DNA of 9,850 nt from Chloroflexota bacterium (lineage in GTDB: Bacteria > Chloroflexota > Limnocylindria > Limnocylindrales > CSP1-4), in assembly GCA_016200745.1 (NCBI GenBank), contig JACQEF010000106.1:1-9850 (forward strand). The letters run 5' to 3'. The translations under genes and the position numbers were made by a program. Below, in pieces: positions 1 to 5,833 of this stretch. The notes beneath the pieces were generated by a model. The model worked only from the letters and a program-made list of their open reading frames with translations. It ran no database searches and was not told the DNA's origin. How positions within the stretch are numbered: the first letter of the stretch is position 1; every line of letters begins with the position of its first letter.

Positions 1-674
1 CGCGCTGACGCCGGCCGCCGGCCGAAGGCGGTCACCAGCCGGTACGCGAACAGGAATGTGACGATCGCCACGGAGCCGGCGTACATCCAGAAGGTCCAGC
101 TCGCGCCGCTGTCGGACCCGGCCAGGATGCCGTGGGCCGTCGCCCCGGCGAAGGCAAGGAACGTCAGGACGTGGAGCGCGCGCCAGGCCCGCTGCCCGAT
201 CTTCCGGCGCGCATAGAAGCTGGCCACGACAACGGCCGTCAGGTAGAAGGTCAGCTGGCCGGCCGCCACGGCGAGCGGCGCGTACGGAGCCAGGCCCGGG
301 ACGACGATCTGCGGGAGCGAGAACCGTACGCTCGCGTCGAGACCGAGCAGTGCCCCGTGGACGCCGGCCAGCCCGAGGCCGACGGCCGCGAGGTCCTGGT
401 GGAGCGCGAACGAGATCGGACGGTGCGCGATGGCGTCGAGCAGCTTGGTCGAGAGCAGGAGCCCGTAGACCACGGAGCCGGCCATCGCGAGGTAGGCCAG
501 GAAGGCGGCCAGTCGCTCGAGCAGCCACGGAAGGCTTGTCCGGTTCGCCTCCCAGACGAGGCCCAGGTCGCGCAGGACGGTCGGCGCGGTCCCGCCCAGC
601 ACGATCCCGACGGCGACGGCGGCGAGGCCCCAGCGCGCGAGGCGGGTTCGCGGATCGAAGCCCTTGAACGTCAT
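1..674 (-). CDS. Ferric-reductase-like transmembrane haem b protein (partial, C-terminus off window)
   Basis: Read from the ATG at 674 down to the window edge, this frame is open for 224 codons with no stop, so the gene is truncated by the window. The product is very hydrophobic, with about six membrane segments (roughly residues 12-34, 53-76, 90-112, 128-153, 165-186 and 194-217). Two histidine pairs sit in membrane helices: H92/H106 (13 residues between) and H168/H181 (12 between). This is the bis-haem ligand pattern of the ferric reductase/YedZ-like transmembrane family, which passes electrons across the membrane. Its ATG overlaps the stop of the ApbE gene (ATGA at 671-674), so translation is probably coupled. 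The link to a flavinyltransferase suggests electrons pass between haem and an extracytoplasmic FMN protein. Whether a FAD/NAD(P)H domain or FMN-binding domain follows cannot be seen. Family fairly sure; substrate unknown. Confidence 0.82.
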   Translation of the reverse strand, partial: MTFKGFDPRTRLARWGLAAVAVGIVLGGTAPTVLRDLGLVWEANRTSLPWLLERLAAFLAYLAMAGSVVYGLLLSTKLLDAIAHRPISFALHQDLAAVGLGLAGVHGALLGLDASVRFSLPQIVVPGLAPYAPLAVAAGQLTFYLTAVVVASFYARRKIGQRAWRALHVLTFLAFAGATAHGILAGSDSGASWTFWMYAGSVAIVTFLFAYRLVTAFGRRPASA

Positions 675-1642
675 GCGAGGAACTCCAGCGTGGCGGGCGT
701 GACGAGGACGTCGCCCGATTCGGTGACGAGGATCTGGCCGAGCACGCCGGCACGGTCGAGGTGGGACGCCGCCGCCCGGGAGCCCACGATCACGGCGGTC
801 TTGGCGAACGCCTCCGCGGCGCGCGCCGTCCGGGCGATGACCGTCGCCTGGAGGATGTCGGTCCGAGCCGGACGGCAGGTCCGTGGATCGATCAGGTGGT
901 GCTCGGTCCGGCCCGCCCGCGTCCAGCGATGGACCGACGTGCCCGACGTGGCGACGCCGAACCTGGCGACGGCATCGCCGCCCCGCTCGAGGCGGAGAGT
1001 CGCGAGCTGGGTTCGCGGGTCGCGCGGGTCGGCTACGCCGATCCGACAGCCCTCGTCGTCGACGACGCGCACGGCGATGTCCCCGTCGGCGTCGACCACG
1101 GCGGACACGCCAGGCAAGAGGTCGAGCGCCCGGTCCGCGAGCCAGCCCTTGGCAACGCCATCCAGGTCGAACCGGAGCCCGATCGGACGGTCGACCATCG
1201 CGCCGCGCCTGTGCCGGAGCAGCGACCAGCGGCGAGCCGCGGGACCCGCAGGCCGGTCGCCGAGATCGCCACCCAGGTCTCCGTCCTCGGCCAGCAACCT
1301 GGCGTCGAGCAACCCGATGTCGACCACACCATCGCTGATGGCTTCCGCACCGCGGCCCCAATCGAGGACCGCGGTCAGGGTCGGTCCGATGCCGACCAGG
1401 GCTGCCGGGGCCGCGTTCAGTCGCGACAGCTCGGAGGTGTCATCGAACCGGGTCAACCGGTCCGCCCAGGCCCCGATCCGGGCGAGGGCCTGCGAGGCGG
1501 CGGCCTGGCCCGCCTCCGGCGCGTCGCCGGCGACCGGCCGGACATGGACACTGACCCGGCCGCCCATCAGGTTCGCAGCGGCGGTCGCCCAATCCGTGGC
1601 CGTACCCGGATCGGCAGGGGGGAGGATCGTGGCGGGCGTCAT
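671..1642 (-). CDS. apbE: FAD:protein FMN transferase (ApbE family)
   Basis: This 323-residue protein has the ApbE layout. It shows an N-terminal MGGRVSVHV (26-34, the usual MGT-type start of the fold), SELSRLN (70-76), FDLDGVAKGW (158-167), VDADGDIAV (183-191), VATSGTSVHRW (230-240) and HHLIDPRTCRP (248-258). ApbE enzymes use FAD and Mg2+ to attach FMN through a phosphoester bond to a Ser/Thr of exported flavoproteins. The usual C-terminal ADALAT metal-site motif reads AEAFAKT here (276-282), with Glu for Asp and Lys for Thr; I believe divergent high-GC homologues share this form. No signal peptide or lipobox is evident at the N-terminus, so its compartment is unclear. Both ends overlap neighbours by 4 nt (ATGA at 1639-1642 and 671-674), placing it third in a four-gene operon. 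No flavinylation target motif was found in the visible partners. Confidence 0.9.
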   Translation of the reverse strand: MTPATILPPADPGTATDWATAAANLMGGRVSVHVRPVAGDAPEAGQAAASQALARIGAWADRLTRFDDTSELSRLNAAPAALVGIGPTLTAVLDWGRGAEAISDGVVDIGLLDARLLAEDGDLGGDLGDRPAGPAARRWSLLRHRRGAMVDRPIGLRFDLDGVAKGWLADRALDLLPGVSAVVDADGDIAVRVVDDEGCRIGVADPRDPRTQLATLRLERGGDAVARFGVATSGTSVHRWTRAGRTEHHLIDPRTCRPARTDILQATVIARTARAAEAFAKTAVIVGSRAAASHLDRAGVLGQILVTESGDVLVTPATLEFLA

Positions 1643-2064
1643 GGCTTGCCCGACTGACGCGTGACCGTCACGACCACCACCCGGGGCGTCGGCTTCGCGG
1701 CCGGCACGACGGACGCCTGGGGCGGCGCCGTCTGGCCCGGCTTCAGCTGCACGTACCGGGTGACATGCCTGACCGCCGACGGCGAGCTGTCCGTGGCAGC
1801 GGTCGCGACGGCGACCGGGTCGGCCTGGGCCGGTCGGACGGCCCCCGGCAGCAGCCCGGCCGCGATCGCGCTCATGGAGGCGAGGCCGACGAAGCCGGCC
1901 ATGAGCCGAATCGGGTTCGGGTCCGGTCGAGCTCGTGCTTCGGATCGGGGCGGCCGAACCGGGCCTGACGTCGTGGGACGGGGGCCGGGCGCGGAGTGAC
2001 GTGGATCTCCGGTGGTCGGGACCGTCCTCGAGCGCATGGGCCCGCTTCGATCAAGCTCGGCCAT
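1639..2064 (-). CDS. Small single-pass membrane protein of unknown function, ApbE operon
   Basis: I do not recognise this 141-residue protein. It has a basic, Pro/Arg-rich N-terminal stretch of about 50 residues, one hydrophobic segment (about 54-72), and an Ala/Pro/Val-rich tail expected outside the membrane. The tail contains RYVQLKPGQTAPP (103-115) and ends in a Val/Thr-rich strand, VVVVTVTR (129-136), then SGKP. It has no cysteine or haem motif. The ATG at 2064 is chosen because it forms an ATGA overlap with the stop of the gene before it; its own stop overlaps the apbE start the same way. An internal ATG at codon 10 would shorten it to 132 residues. Its operon position suggests an accessory or assembly role for the flavin/haem membrane system, but that is inference. 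Confidence 0.7.
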   Translation of the reverse strand: MAELDRSGPMRSRTVPTTGDPRHSAPGPRPTTSGPVRPPRSEARARPDPNPIRLMAGFVGLASMSAIAAGLLPGAVRPAQADPVAVATAATDSSPSAVRHVTRYVQLKPGQTAPPQASVVPAAKPTPRVVVVTVTRQSGKP

Positions 2065-2363
2065 CAGTCGTCGCTGCCTTGGCGCTCATTGTCGTCGCCT
2101 TCACCTTCGCCGGACCCGGGCGCGGTCACGACCTTGCGGACCGTCACCGTGGCTGGCTTCTCCGGCGCGGCCAGGTAGACGGTGTCCACCTGGACAGAGG
2201 GATCGGGCTGGACGCTCGCGGCCGCAGGCTCCTGGCTCGTCGTGCTGAGCGTGGTGCCGGTGACGGCACCGCCACCGGGCGCGAACCCGGCCAGGGTGAG
2301 CGCCACGACGAGCGTGCCTGCAGCCGCGAGCGACGCGATGAAGATTCCGACGCGATGGATCAT
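2064..2363 (-). CDS. Small membrane-anchored protein of unknown function, first gene of ApbE operon
   Basis: This 99-residue protein has one N-terminal hydrophobic segment (about 5-28), which could be an uncleaved anchor or signal peptide. A Thr/Ser/Ala/Pro linker follows, then VDTVYLAAPEKPATVTVRKVV (59-79), and an acidic, Gly-rich, probably disordered end (GEGEGDDNERQGSDD). The middle segment loosely resembles the tail of the next protein: an aromatic Tyr-containing strand, a Pro with a charged residue, then a Val/Thr strand. The two may be distant paralogues. The ATG at 2363 is preceded by GGAG on the minus strand (2371-2374) with a 7-nt spacer. The open frame extends far upstream, but that part is antisense to the response regulator and is rejected. 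Its stop overlaps the next start (ATGA, 2064). It is the promoter-proximal gene of the operon. Function unknown. Confidence 0.65.
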   Translation of the reverse strand: MIHRVGIFIASLAAAGTLVVALTLAGFAPGGGAVTGTTLSTTSQEPAAASVQPDPSVQVDTVYLAAPEKPATVTVRKVVTAPGSGEGEGDDNERQGSDD

Positions 2364-2428
2364 CTCGATGCTCCGCTGTGCGGGATGGGGGGGATGTCCG
2401 CAGTGTCGGCGGCACCGCGCGACCCGCC

Positions 2429-2445
2429 GATGTGGGCCAGATGTG
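2429..2445 (-). promoter_or_regulatory. Tandem hexamer repeat, candidate OmpR-type regulator site
   Basis: The minus strand reads CACATC-TGGCC-CACATC (plus strand: GATGTG twice, starts 11 bp apart). Direct hexamers one helical turn apart are typical of sites for OmpR/PhoB-family dimers. The site lies in the 144-bp divergent gap, 65 bp before the ATG of the minus-strand operon and 62 bp before the response regulator start. An equivalent repeat with a different spacer precedes the ferredoxin gene. I see no convincing -35/-10 pair in this gap for either direction. Confidence 0.5.
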
Positions 2446-2507
2446 AATCCCCCAACAAAGGCCGATTGCCCCTTCCGGTTCACCGAATCCGGCCGCAGGA
2501 TGAGCCC

Positions 2508-3116
2508 ATGCGAATCCTGCTGGTAGAAGACGAACCGAAGATGGCGGCGCTCGTCCGTCGCGTCCTCGTCGCCGAGCGCCATGTCGTGGACGTCGCGCCC
2601 GACGGCGTCTCGGCGATCGCCCTTGCGGAGCGCGGCCCGCACGACGTGATCGTGCTCGATCGGATGCTCCCCGACCTGGACGGGATCGCCGTCCTTCGCC
2701 TGCTCCGCGCCAAGGGGACCTCGACGCCCGTGCTGATGCTGACCGCGCTCGGTTCCGTGGACGACCGGGTCGGCGGGCTCGACGCCGGCGCCGACGACTA
2801 CCTTGCCAAGCCGTTCGCCTTCTCCGAGCTGCTGGCCCGGGTCCGGGCGCTCGGCCGGCGCGCTCCGGCGACGTCGTCGGCCCAGCTCGCCGCCGGCGAC
2901 CTCGGGCTCGACGAGCTCAGGCACGCCGTCCAGGTCGGCGATCGGTCGACCCGGCAGCAGATCCTGGACGCCGTATGGGGCGCCGAGCCGGACGTCTACT
3001 CGAACGTGGTCGACCTGTACGTCCACTACCTGCGCCGGAAGCTCGGCGAGCTGGGTCGGGCCGACCGCCTCAGGACCGTCCGCGGGGTGGGCTACACGCT
3101 GCGCTCCGGTACCTGA
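2508..3116 (+). CDS. OmpR-family response regulator with internally shortened DNA-binding domain
   Basis: The receiver domain (1-118) is complete: acidic pocket E7/D8, phospho-acceptor D51 in VIVLDRMLPDLDG, T79, and K101 in the LAKPF motif. The C-terminal winged helix keeps its first strands (LAAGDLGLDELRHAVQVGDR, 127-146), then jumps directly to STRQQILDAVWG (147-158). The recognition helix region (SNVVDLYVHYLRRKLG, 165-180) and wing (LRTVRGVGYTL, 188-198) are intact. The ~25 residues that normally lie between (the ELTxKEFxLLxxLxxxPGxVV segment with the first helix) are missing, giving 202 residues instead of about 225-230. The frame is kept. The start at 2508 has AGGA (2497-2500) upstream, and the receiver begins exactly there; a longer open frame upstream has no domain. 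The kinase follows after 3 nt. It is divergent from the flavinylation operon, so it probably regulates it. Confidence 0.9.
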   Translation: MRILLVEDEPKMAALVRRVLVAERHVVDVAPDGVSAIALAERGPHDVIVLDRMLPDLDGIAVLRLLRAKGTSTPVLMLTALGSVDDRVGGLDAGADDYLAKPFAFSELLARVRALGRRAPATSSAQLAAGDLGLDELRHAVQVGDRSTRQQILDAVWGAEPDVYSNVVDLYVHYLRRKLGELGRADRLRTVRGVGYTLRSGT

Positions 3117-3119
3117 ACC

Positions 3120-4397
3120 GTGTCCAGCCCCACCGAGCGGCTCATCGCGGCCACGAGACGGCGGACCTTCGCGACGACGCTCGCGCTCCTCTTCCTGCTG
3201 GTGGCCGGTATCGGGGCGGCCACGGCGTTCGTGGGACTGCAGGCGCTCGACGCCGACGTCGACCAGGCGCTGCGCTCGTCGGTCGCGACGGCCGTGACGG
3301 CGCTGGACGGGGAGATTCCCCGCGCCGGTGAACGTGACTCAGACGAGGGGCTGCCGGCGGCGTCCGACACGTTCCTGCTCGTGCTCGACCAAGGCGGATC
3401 AGTGGTCTCCAACCCGTCGCGCGTTCGCCACGTCGGCCTTCCGGTCACAAGCGCATTGCGGGCGAGCGGTGAGGACCTCCGGACGGTCATCGCCGATGGA
3501 CTCTCGGTCAGGCTCCTGACCATGCCGGTCGCCAACGATGGCGTCGTCGTCGGCTACGTTCAGGGCGGCTTCGTTCTCAGCCTGCATGACCGCCAGTCAG
3601 CAAGCCTCGTGGCTTCGGTCGCCGCGGTGGCACTCGCCGGGCTCATCGGCGCCGCGCTCGTGACGCTCGTCGTCACGGGTCGTTCGCTCGTTCCCATCCG
3701 GCGCACGTTCGAGGCCCAGGCACGGTTCGTCGCCGACGCCTCGCACGAGCTGCGGACGCCGGCCGCGTTGATCCGGGCAAACGCGGAGGTGCTCGACCGC
3801 GAGGCGCTCGTCAGCGAGGAGGGCCAGCCGCTCCTGGGCGACATCATCGGCGAGGCGGATCGTCTCGCATCGCTCGTCGAGGACCTCCTCGCCCTGGCGG
3901 CCTCCGACGCGACCGGCCTCGTCCTCCAGCGAACAAGCATCGATGTCGCCGCCCTCGTCCGCGACACGGTCCGTGGGGCAACAGCGCTGGCGGCGCAGCA
4001 CCAGGTGACGCTGGTGGCGGACGCGCCCGGTCCGGCGCTCGCGCAGGTCGATCGGGCGCGCTTCACGCAGGTCCTTCTGGTTCTCCTGGACAACGCCATC
4101 GACCACGCGCCTGCGGGTTCTGCGGTGACCGTCTCGGTCCGTCGCGAGGATCGCCGGGTCGCGGTGATCGTCGAGGACGAGGGTCCCGGCGTCGCCGCCG
4201 ACGAGCGCGAGGCGATCTTCGAGCCGTTCTCGAGCGGTTCCGCAGGCCGAGACCGGCGCCGCGGCGGCACCGGTCTCGGGCTGTCGATCGCGCGCCGAAT
4301 CGTCGACGCCCACGGCGGATCGATCGAGGTGAGCCAGGTCGGCGGCCGCGGCGCGCGGTTCACGGTGTCGCTGCCCGCCTCGGACGCGGGAGCCTGA
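3120..4397 (+). CDS. Sensor histidine kinase (HisKA/HATPase)
   Basis: This 425-residue kinase starts at a GTG 3 nt after the response regulator stop, so the two are one transcription unit and probably a cognate pair. It has a first membrane helix (about 17-38), an extracytoplasmic sensor region of roughly 120 residues with no family I recognise, and a second helix (about 163-185). It then passes with only a short linker (TGRSLVPIRRTFEAQARF) into the dimerisation helix. The phospho-acceptor H209 lies in DASHELRTP. The ATP-binding domain shows the N-box (LLDNAIDHAP, N325), G1 (DEGPG, 353-357) and G2 (GGTGLGLS, from 382). There is little room for a full HAMP domain. It should autophosphorylate on H209 and pass the phosphate to D51 of the regulator. 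The signal is unknown; given the neighbours, a redox, metal or flavin cue is a guess. Confidence 0.93.
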   Translation: MSSPTERLIAATRRRTFATTLALLFLLVAGIGAATAFVGLQALDADVDQALRSSVATAVTALDGEIPRAGERDSDEGLPAASDTFLLVLDQGGSVVSNPSRVRHVGLPVTSALRASGEDLRTVIADGLSVRLLTMPVANDGVVVGYVQGGFVLSLHDRQSASLVASVAAVALAGLIGAALVTLVVTGRSLVPIRRTFEAQARFVADASHELRTPAALIRANAEVLDREALVSEEGQPLLGDIIGEADRLASLVEDLLALAASDATGLVLQRTSIDVAALVRDTVRGATALAAQHQVTLVADAPGPALAQVDRARFTQVLLVLLDNAIDHAPAGSAVTVSVRREDRRVAVIVEDEGPGVAADEREAIFEPFSSGSAGRDRRRGGTGLGLSIARRIVDAHGGSIEVSQVGGRGARFTVSLPASDAGA

Positions 4398-4437
4398 CCA
4401 CCGCCGCCGGGACGGCGTCTCGCTCGCGAACGCCCGA

Positions 4438-4466
4438 GATGTGCGAACGCACATCGGGGTCACATC
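4438..4466 (+). promoter_or_regulatory. Tandem hexamer plus overlapping palindrome upstream of ferredoxin
   Basis: CACATC-GGGGT-CACATC occupies 4450-4466 with an 11-bp step, matching the repeat before the left operon and in the same orientation relative to the downstream gene. It ends 74 bp before the ferredoxin ATG. An inverted GATGTG copy at 4438-4443 makes a perfect 18-bp dyad with the first repeat (GATGTGCGAACGCACATC, 4438-4455). This is a candidate binding site for the neighbouring response regulator. The dyad alone could instead act as a hairpin ending the kinase transcript, but no T-run follows it. Confidence 0.5.
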
Positions 4467-4525
4467 GCCTCCACACCGCCGCGGCCGAGCATCGCTTCCA
4501 TGCCGCTCCACCGCGCGGCCGCCAC

Positions 4526-4533
4526 AGGAGGTG
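4526..4533 (+). promoter_or_regulatory. Strong Shine-Dalgarno for ferredoxin
   Basis: AGGAGGTG is a near-perfect anti-16S match, 9 nt between AGGAGG and the ATG at 4541. It is by far the best ribosome binding site in the window, fitting a highly expressed small ferredoxin, and it fixes the start codon. Confidence 0.75.
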
Positions 4534-4540
4534 ACCCATC

Positions 4541-4831
4541 ATGGCCTACGTGATCGCGGCGCCGTGCGTCGACCATACCGACCAGTCGTGCGTGCAGGTC
4601 TGCCCGGTCGACTGCATCTACGGCGACCTGTCGGTCGACCGGAAGCTGTACATCTATCCCGACGCCTGCATCGACTGCGGCTCGTGCGAGAGCGCCTGCC
4701 ACAACAGCGCCATCGCCCGGTCCGACGCCCTGCCCGGGGCCTGGGCGGACTTCGCCTGGGTCGACGCGACCTGGTTCGCCGACCCGAATGCTGCCCGCGC
4801 CGCCGTCGACGAGCTCGTGCCGGCGGCCTGA
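4541..4831 (+). CDS. fdxA: 7Fe (3Fe-4S/4Fe-4S) ferredoxin, FdxA type
   Basis: This 96-residue cytosolic electron carrier has the FdxA start AYVIAAPCVD and cysteines at 9, 17, 21, 25, 43, 46, 49 and 53. By comparison with Azotobacter FdI-type ferredoxins, C9, C17 and C53 should hold the 3Fe-4S cluster, and C21, C43, C46 and C49 the 4Fe-4S cluster, with C25 free. The spacing C9-x7-C17 is what argues for a 7Fe rather than a 2[4Fe-4S] protein. One oddity is CHNSAI after C53: the proline that usually follows the last cysteine is His54, which could alter cluster environment. The C-terminal extension (about 59-96) is Trp/Asp/Ala rich. The gene lies 143 bp after the kinase and is followed at once by a flavoprotein reductase, its likely redox partner. 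It is probably controlled through the tandem hexamer upstream. Confidence 0.93.
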   Translation: MAYVIAAPCVDHTDQSCVQVCPVDCIYGDLSVDRKLYIYPDACIDCGSCESACHNSAIARSDALPGAWADFAWVDATWFADPNAARAAVDELVPAA

Positions 4832-4853
4832 CGTGGCGCTCGACGTCACGGCC

Positions 4854-5669
4854 ATGTCTCCACGCCCCGCACGGGCGCCTGTCCAGCCGGTGCCCACCCG
4901 CCGGACCCCGGTTGGACTCGAGCCGAATGCCACGCTGGTCGATCGCGAGGACCTGACGACGACGATCGCCCGTCTGCGGATCCGGATGGACGCGGGCGCC
5001 TCGACGTTTCGTGCCGGCCAGTACTTCGCCATCGGTCTCGCGGTGGACGGCCGGCTCGTCCAGCGGCCCTACTCGGCTGCCTCGGCGCCCGCGGACGCCG
5101 GCGACCTCGAGTTCCTCGTCCGGCTCGTCCCGGGTGGATCGCTGACGCCCAGCCTGTGGCGCCTGGTCCCGGGCGATCGCGTGCGCATCGGCCCGCCGAA
5201 GGGCCTGTTCACGCTGGACTCCGACGATCCGCGGCGACACCTGCTGCTCTCGACCGGGACCGGGCTCGCGCCGCTTCGATCGATGCTCGCGTCGCTCCTC
5301 GCTCCGCTCGCCTCGCGTGGCGTGAGTCCGACCTCGAACCCGCCGATCGTCGTCCATGGCGTCGCCTCGGCGCCCGAGCTCGCCTATCGCGCCGAGCTCG
5401 AGCGGCTGGCCCATGCCGGCAGGATCGTCTACGTCCCCACTGTCTCGCGGCCGGACCACCCGGCCAACGACGGCTGGACCGGCCGGATCGGGCGGCTGGA
5501 CGGCCTCCTCGGCGCCATCGCCGACACCACGGGCATCGACCCCGCATCGACCGTCGCCTATCTGTGCGGGAACCCCGCGATGATCGCCGCGGTCGAGACG
5601 CGGCTCACGGCGCTCGGGATCCCGGCGGACGCGATTCGGGCGGAGCAGTACTGGTCGGCGCCGCGCTAG
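4854..5669 (+). CDS. Ferredoxin-NAD(P)+ reductase-like flavoprotein
   Basis: This 271-residue FAD oxidoreductase of the FNR superfamily should move electrons between NAD(P)H and the ferredoxin encoded just before it. Visible motifs are RPYSAAS (71-77, FAD isoalloxazine/phosphate binding), GPPKGLFTL (113-121), STGTGLAP (133-140, NAD(P) pyrophosphate loop) and CGNP (238-241, near the nicotinamide). The C-terminus, EQYWSAPR, carries an aromatic pair that may stack on the flavin. It has no iron-sulfur domain of its own, so it depends on a separate ferredoxin. The start is uncertain: ATG 4854 is used here, but an in-frame GTG at 4833, 1 nt after the ferredoxin stop, would add seven residues and fit translational coupling. 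Neither has a clear Shine-Dalgarno. NADPH versus NADH preference cannot be told by eye. Confidence 0.88.
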   Translation: MSPRPARAPVQPVPTRRTPVGLEPNATLVDREDLTTTIARLRIRMDAGASTFRAGQYFAIGLAVDGRLVQRPYSAASAPADAGDLEFLVRLVPGGSLTPSLWRLVPGDRVRIGPPKGLFTLDSDDPRRHLLLSTGTGLAPLRSMLASLLAPLASRGVSPTSNPPIVVHGVASAPELAYRAELERLAHAGRIVYVPTVSRPDHPANDGWTGRIGRLDGLLGAIADTTGIDPASTVAYLCGNPAMIAAVETRLTALGIPADAIRAEQYWSAPR

Positions 5670-5685
5670 CGTCCGGGCCGAATCC

Positions 5686-5699
5686 GGGCCAAACGGCCC
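5686..5699 (+). terminator. Possible weak hairpin after ferredoxin reductase
   Basis: GGGCC-AAAC-GGCCC forms a perfect 5-bp stem 16 nt after the reductase stop. There is no T-run, so intrinsic termination is doubtful. The rest of the 164-bp gap to the next gene shows no ORF or RNA I can support, and no clear promoter. A GAGG at 5823-5826, 7 nt before the next ATG, is the ribosome binding site. Confidence 0.25.
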
Positions 5700-5833
5700 C
5701 TCACCCCGGCCACCCAGCCCTTGCGCGAATCGGCGCGGTGGGCGAGGGTGACACCGTGCGCCGCGCATCGTGGCGACGACGCCGTGCTGCCGGCAGAACC
5801 TGCGTGCCGACCGACATCACTCGAGGCAAATCG

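Noticed and set aside
132..1664. A plus-strand open frame (510 codons) opposite the haem protein and apbE.
   Set aside because: Antisense to two genes with recognisable histidine pairs and ApbE motifs; its own translation is compositionally odd and motif-free.
2466..2495. A promoter for the response regulator starting from TTGCCC.
   Set aside because: No -10-like hexamer lies at a suitable distance; the resemblance to a -35 is not enough.
1935..2507. N-terminal extension of the response regulator frame (191 extra codons).
   Set aside because: The receiver domain starts exactly at the ATG at 2508 with a Shine-Dalgarno; the extension is antisense to the two small proteins and has no domain.
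2364..3026. Upstream extension of the 99-aa minus-strand gene to a 320-codon frame.
   Set aside because: The extension is antisense to the response regulator; the hydrophobic start, GGAG and ATG at 2363 give a better gene start.
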